A stretch of DNA of 11,420 nucleotides, taken from NCBI GenBank assembly GCA_036939355.1, contig JALLAP010000738.1:1-11420 (forward strand), written 5' to 3'. The DNA comes from Thalassiosira profunda. Taxonomy: Eukaryota > Bacillariophyta > Thalassiosirophyceae > Thalassiosirales > Thalassiosiraceae. A program made the translations under genes and the position numbers. Within the stretch, counting starts at the first letter, position 1; every line of letters starts with the position of its first letter. The notes below the pieces were generated by a model. It saw only the letters and a program-made list of their open reading frames with translations, made no database searches and was not told the DNA's origin. This document shows positions 7,102 to 11,420 of this stretch, one piece after another.

Positions 7102-7756
7102 TTAGTTATTTGCGTTGCAATCCTCCCCTTCGGACCAGCGGATCTTTTTAATCTTCTGTTTGTCATTCGTCTGCGGGGCATCTCGCTTGGGAGAAATCTG
7201 CCCCTTCCGCTCCATTTCTTTGATTGCACGCTCGGCCCGGGCGTTCGCTTCCGCCTCGGACTCAAACGGACGGCGGCTCTCCTGCGCGGCGTATCGGACC
7301 TCCTGGCGAATGCTCGCCTCTTTCTTCGCGACCAGGGCGCTTAGCATCTTAGACGCGGGCGGACCAAATCTAAAAGGAACAAGGCGTTAGTAGAGTCTGC
7401 AGACAAATTGACTTTGCTTCGAGCGCAAGTTCTGAGCAGAAACGAAAGGTATCACGGCACGTCAAGATGTCAGAGATGAGACTCCAGAGTGTAAGTGCTC
7501 AGCAGCAAGGCTGAAAGCTGCGCAGAAAGACAGAACGCAACAAACACCACTCACCGCCGAAGAGGCTTCCTGAGGGCTAGCAAAGCTTCGTGGGATTCTG
7601 GAGGCCGACGGTGAAATGGAATAGTTAGAGACGGCCGATCGCAGAGAGCAGAGGAGCACTCAAGATAAAGAAGCAGCAACAATACACAAGCACCACACTC
7701 ACCTCCGAGGGCGACGTGTAGGTCTCAGAAGGAGTTGCGCTTTGCCCACTTTTCAT
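7102..7756 (-). CDS. Small charged protein, multi-exon, first splice junction unresolved
   Basis: The last exon (7369-7102) is well supported: the minus-strand acceptor CCTTTTAG|A follows a CTACTAAC branch-like site, and the frame runs FGPPASKMLSALVAKKEAS and on through a Lys/Glu/Ala-rich helical stretch to KIRWSEGEDCNANN. A preceding exon (7597-7555) has acceptor CCTCCAG|AA, a CTCTAAC branch-like site and donor CG|GTGAGT; joined in phase 2 it reads SHEALLALRKPLRRFGPPASK, a plausible protein. A possible first exon (7756-7703) has ATG, reads MKSGQSATPSETYTSPSE and ends GAG|GTGAGT, but its phase (0) does not fit the next exon, which needs phase 1. So the N-terminus is uncertain: a missing micro-exon, another start, a sequence error, or a broken gene. 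I do not recognise the product. Confidence 0.5.
7370..7554 (-). other. Probable intron (phase 2) in the small minus-strand gene
   Basis: Minus-strand donor CGGCG|GTGAGT at 7554 and acceptor CCTTTTAG ending at 7370, with CTACTAAC 18 or so bases before the acceptor, the best branch-point match in the window. It joins CG+A (Arg). Confidence 0.7.
7598..7702 (-). other. Possible first intron of the small minus-strand gene
   Basis: Minus-strand donor CGGAG|GTGAGT at 7702, branch-like CTCTAAC, and acceptor CGGCCTCCAG ending at 7598. The splice signals are strong, but the ATG-initiated frame before it does not continue into the frame after it, so the boundaries need transcript evidence. Confidence 0.5.
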
Positions 7757-7836
7757 TTTGCAAGACTAAACTTCATCTCGCCACGACTCAATATGAAGCG
7801 GGGGCCTTCATTTCTGCCCAAAGAGTCACCCTCCTG

Positions 7837-8490
7837 ATGAAGCCCGGCCGCCTCCTGGGGCGACGCCCCGCCAACCTCGTGCCCCTCCGCTTCCGCGGCA
7901 GCGAGAACAGGCGGAAGGCGAAGGCGCCGCGACGAGCGCTCAACGACTTGCAGAGCAATGCAGGTAGCGAGTCGACGCGGTATTCCCCAGTATCAATCGT
8001 CAGGAAGATTCTCAGGAAGGGCAGCGCAACGTCAAAGCGTTCGGCAGAAGGATCCACAGATACTGCACACGCTACCAGTAGCGACGACGATGATATGATC
8101 AAGTCAAAGACTTATCGCAACCTCCACGCGCTCGTTGACCCACACGATCGGCTCTGTTTCGTCCCGCTTCCGATGGAGCAGCGCCAACCACCAACCGACC
8201 AAGAGTTGTGCGCCATCTTCGACCCGTGCATTGGGCGCATACCACGCAGAGATTTAGACGCCGTGCGACGGCGCCTCGATTACGATGATCCTTCCGACTC
8301 GGAGCCCGGCAGTCCCACAGTGCGTGGGCTGTTGCGAGAGTCCTCGCTGGAGACAATTCAGCTGGAGGACGAGGAGACGCTGGGGCTCAACATCTCGGAC
8401 GAAGCGGACAGCCTCGATGGCGTTACCAAGTGGTCGTTGCTCAATCCGTATCCATTGGCCCGGACACAGCATACTGTGCGGTGCACCTAG
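7837..8490 (+). CDS. Hypothetical protein, 217 aa
   Basis: Single open frame from the ATG at 7837, the first Met in frame. I do not recognise it. The first 35 residues are strongly basic (MKPGRLLGRRPANLVPLRFRG then RRKAKAPRR), which could be a nuclear or organelle targeting signal. A Ser/Asp-rich stretch follows (ATSSDDDD, about 85-92), then a more ordered middle: YRNLHALVDPHDRLCFVPLP, DQELCAIFDPCIGRIPRRDLDAVRRRLD. The end is acidic (LEDEETLGLNISDEADSLDG). No membrane segment is seen. It is probably a real gene because it fills the space between a divergent and a convergent neighbour and keeps the strand alternation, but a further intron or upstream exon cannot be excluded. Its start is only about 80 bp from the possible start of the minus-strand neighbour, and its stop is 55 bp from that of the sugar transferase. 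Confidence 0.6.
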   Translation: MKPGRLLGRRPANLVPLRFRGSENRRKAKAPRRALNDLQSNAGSESTRYSPVSIVRKILRKGSATSKRSAEGSTDTAHATSSDDDDMIKSKTYRNLHALVDPHDRLCFVPLPMEQRQPPTDQELCAIFDPCIGRIPRRDLDAVRRRLDYDDPSDSEPGSPTVRGLLRESSLETIQLEDEETLGLNISDEADSLDGVTKWSLLNPYPLARTQHTVRCT

Positions 8491-8545
8491 ACCCTCTGTC
8501 TGCAGTATGGAGTAGCAAACTTCGTAGTCGCTTGATAGCCCCTTT

Positions 8546-10594
8546 TCACCAGAATCCGCCACCCTGCTTTCCAGCAAATGCTTTGTAGAATGATTTTCCT
8601 TTCTCCGTGATGAGAGGCGAGTTCGGACAGGGAATCTTGCTCGGCTTATCGCGATAGTGACACGTAATCAGCGGTTCTGCCGAGCAGCAGTGCTTTGCAA
8701 GATCGTCACCTCCGGTAATCTCGTGCGCCTCCTTCCCTAGTACGCACTCGTCCTGCAGGTACCATTCGCCCATCTGCTGAAAGAATTTCACCTTGTCGTC
8801 TTTGTTGTTCGTCCACGACATGTGAAAGATTATTGCATTGGATTCGCCCTTTACAAGTCTCTTCATTGCCTCCTTCTTGCGATGGAATTGCAGTCCGCCT
8901 GGAAACTCCTCCATTTCCTTCGCGAACACTTTCACGGTGAGGCCCATCAACGAGTTGTGCTCGGCCAACAGCGCAATGAGGACCTGCTGGTGGCTCGACC
9001 ATGCAGTAATAAGATCGGCCGAGTAGATGAAGTGCCGGAACAAATGCCGCGTTCGGTCGTTGCTGCGCACGAAATAGAAGCCAGTATTCGCACTGTACGG
9101 CGCGTATCGCTCCTGCCTCGAGCCGTCGTCTTGGAAGTACATGTCGAATTCGGGCAGGGATTTGTCCTCGAAGTAGTCGAGCGGTGGCTTAAACCACACA
9201 ACATCCACGTCCTGGAACATAAGATCATATCCCAGCTCGTTGACCAGCTGGACGCACAGGACCTTGGCAAACATGACGCTCGAGAAGATGGCATCGCCAT
9301 AGATGGCCGCTTCCTCTTTCGGGATCGACGCCATGATCGTCTCCTCGTAAAATGCTGTGAGGCCCATGCCTTCTGCCAACTCCTTTGTTTCAATATCCGT
9401 AGGAAAGACTAGCACGTTGCTCAGATCGAACCCTCTGGCGCGCGCTGAACATGCAAAGTTCATCAGCAGCTCCGATTGGCCGTGGTTGCAGGTCAGCACC
9501 ACCACAGTCTTCGAGTTCATCTTTTCCAGAACAATCTTGAGCCGCGACTTGATGCCTTTCACTTCAGTGAGGTACGTCAACATCTTTTCCTGATGCGTCT
9601 CGACGTGCTTTTGCTTGGGCGGAGGAAACTCTTGCTTCCCGGCCGCAGTCCAACCCCGCGAAGTCAATTTCAGCGGCATGTTGGCATCCAGCTTTCCCTT
9701 ATCATTGGGCCTCCTCATCCATCTTTGGACGTTATAGCTCGGATATTGCCCTCCCACCAGTACCAAGCATTGCCGCGTGTTGCCGGGATTGTTTGTCAGT
9801 ATCACATTCATCGTATCGCAGTTTTCCGTTGCAATGGTTGCCGAAAGCTTTGGCAGGGGCTTCGTGGGGTCGTTGTACCGCGCCGCTCTGGCGACGTTCT
9901 TTTCGGATGGCAGTGCCTCTTTTGTGTTGTATAAGATGAGTGCATCCAAATCCTCGGTGTTAGGGTTGGGAGGGAAACCGAAATCGAAGGTCTCGTGCAA
10001 ATCATCCTTTGCAACCCGCACGAGGCCCTGAGCAAAGTGCGAAATGCTCTTGGAGAAGAGAGAGGATCCACTTCTGTTCCTTAGGGGCGGCGGTGGATCG
10101 TCATGCGTTACCGATGGCAGCGTTTTGCACAGCTCTTCGCGCTGCTCCCCGAGTCTCTGATTGACCTGCACCTCCACCCTGCGTTGCATTTCTGCATCCG
10201 ATAAAGATGGTGCACCCCCAACATCTCCTTTAGTTGCCTGCAGCCCCGTCCACACGCCAATATAAAAGGCAAGGGCAGACGAGCACAAAAGGAGTGCAAT
10301 CCAGGTGATGGTTCGGAATGGTTGCGAAGACAACGGCGACCGCTTCCCTCTGCGGCTGCTGGGTGGGGCCGTGCCGTTGCTTCCGTTGCCAACATTGGCC
10401 GACCGAGATCGAGCAGAGCCCCTGCCTCTCCGTTCCGCGGCGGAGGACGCCTCCATTGCAAGCGGAGGCGACGCCCACAGCAAACGTCTGCCCGCTGTGC
10501 GAGACGCGCCGCCAAATGGCCGCCCCCCTGCTCCTCCTCCAAAGGGCACCTCCTCGTCCGCCTCTCTCCCGCTCAGTGTGGTTGGGGTAAACAT
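8546..10594 (-). CDS. Type II membrane nucleotide-diphospho-sugar transferase (GT-A fold)
   Basis: Single exon, 682 residues from the ATG at 10594; an alternative start at 10456 (MEASSAAERR) would shorten only the cytosolic tail. A basic Ser/Gly-rich cytosolic region, one membrane segment (about 95-115, TITWIALLLCSSALAFYIGVW) and a lumenal catalytic part indicate type II Golgi topology. The catalytic part matches the Nucleotid_trans (PF03407-type) pattern: VVVLTCNHGQSELLMNFACSA, LVFPTDIETKELAEGMGL, the metal-binding DxD in MFQDVDVVWFKPP (D462, D464), FYFVRSNDRTR, LLAEHNSL and the closing AIIFHMSW. Members transfer a sugar from a nucleotide sugar; the donor and acceptor cannot be told from sequence. 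A stretch of about 170 residues between the membrane anchor and the domain is stem-like. The C-terminus is Cys-rich (CVLGKE...HCCSAEPLITCHY). It converges with the hypothetical gene and diverges from the TFIIA-like gene. Confidence 0.87.
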   Translation of the reverse strand: MFTPTTLSGREADEEVPFGGGAGGRPFGGASRTAGRRLLWASPPLAMEASSAAERRGRGSARSRSANVGNGSNGTAPPSSRRGKRSPLSSQPFRTITWIALLLCSSALAFYIGVWTGLQATKGDVGGAPSLSDAEMQRRVEVQVNQRLGEQREELCKTLPSVTHDDPPPPLRNRSGSSLFSKSISHFAQGLVRVAKDDLHETFDFGFPPNPNTEDLDALILYNTKEALPSEKNVARAARYNDPTKPLPKLSATIATENCDTMNVILTNNPGNTRQCLVLVGGQYPSYNVQRWMRRPNDKGKLDANMPLKLTSRGWTAAGKQEFPPPKQKHVETHQEKMLTYLTEVKGIKSRLKIVLEKMNSKTVVVLTCNHGQSELLMNFACSARARGFDLSNVLVFPTDIETKELAEGMGLTAFYEETIMASIPKEEAAIYGDAIFSSVMFAKVLCVQLVNELGYDLMFQDVDVVWFKPPLDYFEDKSLPEFDMYFQDDGSRQERYAPYSANTGFYFVRSNDRTRHLFRHFIYSADLITAWSSHQQVLIALLAEHNSLMGLTVKVFAKEMEEFPGGLQFHRKKEAMKRLVKGESNAIIFHMSWTNNKDDKVKFFQQMGEWYLQDECVLGKEAHEITGGDDLAKHCCSAEPLITCHYRDKPSKIPCPNSPLITEKGKSFYKAFAGKQGGGFW

Positions 10595-10614
10595 AAAATT
10601 ACGTCCACACCGTA

Positions 10615-10631
10615 ATATCCCTAGGGGATAT
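10615..10631. repeat. Inverted repeat ATATCCC-TAG-GGGATAT
   Basis: Seven-base perfect arms around a 3-base spacer, 21 bp upstream of the sugar-transferase ATG. It is a possible regulator site or 5' UTR hairpin; chance cannot be excluded for arms this short. Confidence 0.7.
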
Positions 10632-10703
10632 CTTTCGAGTCTCGTACAAATCGGGGGAAACAATACAATGAAAGGTAGTCTTGACCCTGTCGTAGTCACC
10701 GCA

Positions 10704-10714
10704 GGTTCGAATCC
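10704..10714 (+). other. Isolated Pol III B-box / tRNA T-loop-like motif
   Basis: GGTTCGAATCC matches the tRNA T-arm core and the Pol III B-box consensus GGTTCGANNCC. Flanking bases do not form a five-pair T stem, and no acceptor stem, D arm or clear A box is found upstream, so it is not called a tRNA. A tRNA-derived remnant or an extra-TFIIIC-type site is possible. Confidence 0.35.
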
Positions 10715-10743
10715 GAGGTTCAAGCGCTCACCCCCCGCCCTTC

Positions 10744-10773
10744 ACTTTCAACTTTCAACTTTCAACTTTCAAC
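10744..10773. repeat. Tandem heptamer repeat (ACTTTCA)4
   Basis: Four perfect head-to-tail copies of ACTTTCA followed by a partial copy (AC). It lies in the divergent spacer about 50-80 bp upstream of the TFIIA-gamma-like start codon. This is a likely length-variable microsatellite. Confidence 0.9.
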
Positions 10774-10825
10774 CGGAGGGTGGACCTGAAGCTGAGGCGC
10801 GCGGCGCGGGAGGAGGGCGGTTGCA

Positions 10826-11420
10826 ATGCCAAACAGCTACCAATGGGTCCCTCCCCATCGGCCACCTCCCGCGGACCCCTCCCTCGCCGGGAGGATCGCG
10901 CGGCTCGGTCCCGTGGGAAGGTGCCTGGAGACGGCGCTGGACGAGTTGCTCGCCGAGGATCAAGCAAGTACGAGTGGCAGCCATCCGGACGGCGCGGAGG
11001 GGGATGTAGACAATTGCAATAATATCGTGGGCGGACCAATCTCAACCAGAAAGAGAAAGCGTGGCACAGACATTGGCGATAATGAGTCTGCAAAGGGCGA
11101 CGGATCTGCCAGGGAGGCATCGCATGAAGACGACGAGGGCACCTCGGCATCGGCACCTGGCAACCATCTTCGATTGGACGAATCCACGTCCACCTCCCTC
11201 CTGGAAGCGTACGGCAAGGCAGCAGCCGACACAAAGTTCGACCGCCAAAGAAGGAGAGCTGCAACGCCATCTACCGATGCAGCAATAGCGCCCGCGGCCC
11301 TGCTCACGGGGGAAATCGACCACTTCAACCGCGTGGGCGGGCAGTGGCGCGTCGTGGTCAAGAATGCCGTGCTGAAAGGACGATCGACGACCAAAGTTGT
11401 TATGCGCAAAAAGAGGAGGA
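10826..11420 (+). CDS. TFIIA small-subunit (gamma)-like general transcription factor with long insert, 3' partial
   Basis: The frame opens at the ATG at 10826, with in-frame stops upstream, and is still open at the right edge after 198 residues. Residues 28-44 (LGPVGRCLETALDELLAE) match the first helix of TFIIA-gamma, whose pattern is S.IG.CL.E.LDE. Residues 124-144 (SLLEAYGKAAADTKFDRQRRR) could be the second helix, the VL..FDK stretch. Residues 160-193 (LTGEIDHFNRVGGQWRVVVKNAVLKG...TKVVM) fit the beta-barrel strands, G.L..Y...D..W.F.L.(D/N)..(F/L) then KV.IV. TFIIA binds TBP on promoter DNA in RNA polymerase II initiation. Between the first two helices lies an insert of about 75 residues, absent from usual family members of about 105-120 aa. 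It is acidic and Ser/Gly-rich, with a basic TRKRKRG (74-80) that resembles a nuclear localisation signal. The family call rests on short motifs by eye; an unspliced intron in the insert is a less likely alternative. Confidence 0.6.
   Translation, partial: MPNSYQWVPPHRPPPADPSLAGRIARLGPVGRCLETALDELLAEDQASTSGSHPDGAEGDVDNCNNIVGGPISTRKRKRGTDIGDNESAKGDGSAREASHEDDEGTSASAPGNHLRLDESTSTSLLEAYGKAAADTKFDRQRRRAATPSTDAAIAPAALLTGEIDHFNRVGGQWRVVVKNAVLKGRSTTKVVMRKKRR

Larger units (their letters stand above)
10595..10825. promoter_or_regulatory. Divergent spacer, probable bidirectional promoter (sugar transferase / TFIIA-gamma-like)
   Basis: This 231-bp spacer separates two divergent starts. It holds an inverted repeat (10615-10631), an exact Pol III B-box-like GGTTCGAATCC (10704-10714), and four tandem copies of ACTTTCA (10744-10771). 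The part after 10775 is GC-rich and probably 5' UTR of the plus-strand gene; it contains in-frame TGA codons at 10787 and 10793, which fix the downstream ATG as the first possible start. Confidence 0.5.

Noticed and set aside
7115..7390. Plus-strand open frame (91 codons) opposite the last exon of the small gene
   Set aside because: The minus strand has a proper acceptor with branch-like site and a helical Lys/Glu-rich frame; the plus frame would cross that intron boundary.
8822..9412. Plus-strand open frame (196 codons) opposite the sugar transferase
   Set aside because: Antisense to the DxD-containing catalytic domain; no recognisable product.
10640..10730. Possible complete tRNA gene
   Set aside because: Only the T-loop core fits. 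The T stem pairs just two of five positions and there is no D arm, anticodon arm or seven-base acceptor stem at the right distance.
10305..11009. Plus-strand open frame (234 codons) crossing the divergent spacer
   Set aside because: It runs antisense to the N-terminus of the sugar transferase, through repeats, and into the TFIIA-like gene in a different frame; it is Pro/Arg-rich and has no motif.
1..11420. Hidden prokaryotic features such as CRISPR arrays, toxin-antitoxin pairs, insertion sequences or defence operons
   Set aside because: No regularly spaced repeats, terminal inverted repeats with transposase, or operon-like tandem genes were seen; introns and Golgi-type proteins show a eukaryotic nuclear origin.

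Overview
The window looks like nuclear DNA of a compact, fairly GC-rich unicellular eukaryote, most likely a chromist-type alga (ochrophyte stramenopile or haptophyte). The species is not identified. Reasons: short spliceosomal introns with GTGAGT donors and CTAAC or ACTGAAT branch-like motifs, no prokaryotic ribosome-binding sites or operons, a RUS/DUF647 protein, a LOG-type phosphoribohydrolase, Golgi-type transmembrane sulfo- and glycosyltransferases, and a TFIIA small-subunit-like general transcription factor. No virus, transposon, CRISPR array, rRNA or complete tRNA was seen.

Layout, left to right: (1) 3' part of a LOG-family gene (+, one intron, C-terminal membrane segment); (2) RUS/DUF647 gene (-, one intron); (3) SPRY-domain gene with a META/HslJ-like second half (+); (4) type II membrane sulfotransferase (-); (5) a 613-residue protein of unknown function with CxxC pairs (+); (6) a small multi-exon charged protein whose first splice junction does not resolve (-); (7) a 217-residue hypothetical protein (+); (8) a type II membrane nucleotide-diphospho-sugar transferase (-); (9) 5' part of a TFIIA-gamma-like gene running off the right edge (+).

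The nine genes alternate strand without exception. Stops of convergent pairs lie only 4, 91, 33 and 55 bp apart, so 3' UTRs must overlap or be nearly absent. Starts of divergent pairs lie 299, 311, about 80 and 231 bp apart, which suggests shared bidirectional promoters. The 4916-5226 spacer is AT-rich and holds a perfect 30-bp palindrome plus a second inverted repeat. The 10595-10825 spacer holds a short inverted repeat, an isolated match to the Pol III B-box, and a heptamer repeat.

Functionally the genes are a mixed housekeeping set, not a pathway cluster. The only thematic link is that the sulfotransferase and the sugar transferase could both act on glycans in the Golgi. No convincing new multi-gene system is visible. 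The most unusual points are the strict strand alternation, the membrane-tailed LOG, the TFIIA-gamma-like protein with a long acidic/basic insert, the SPRY-META combination, and the palindromic divergent promoter.
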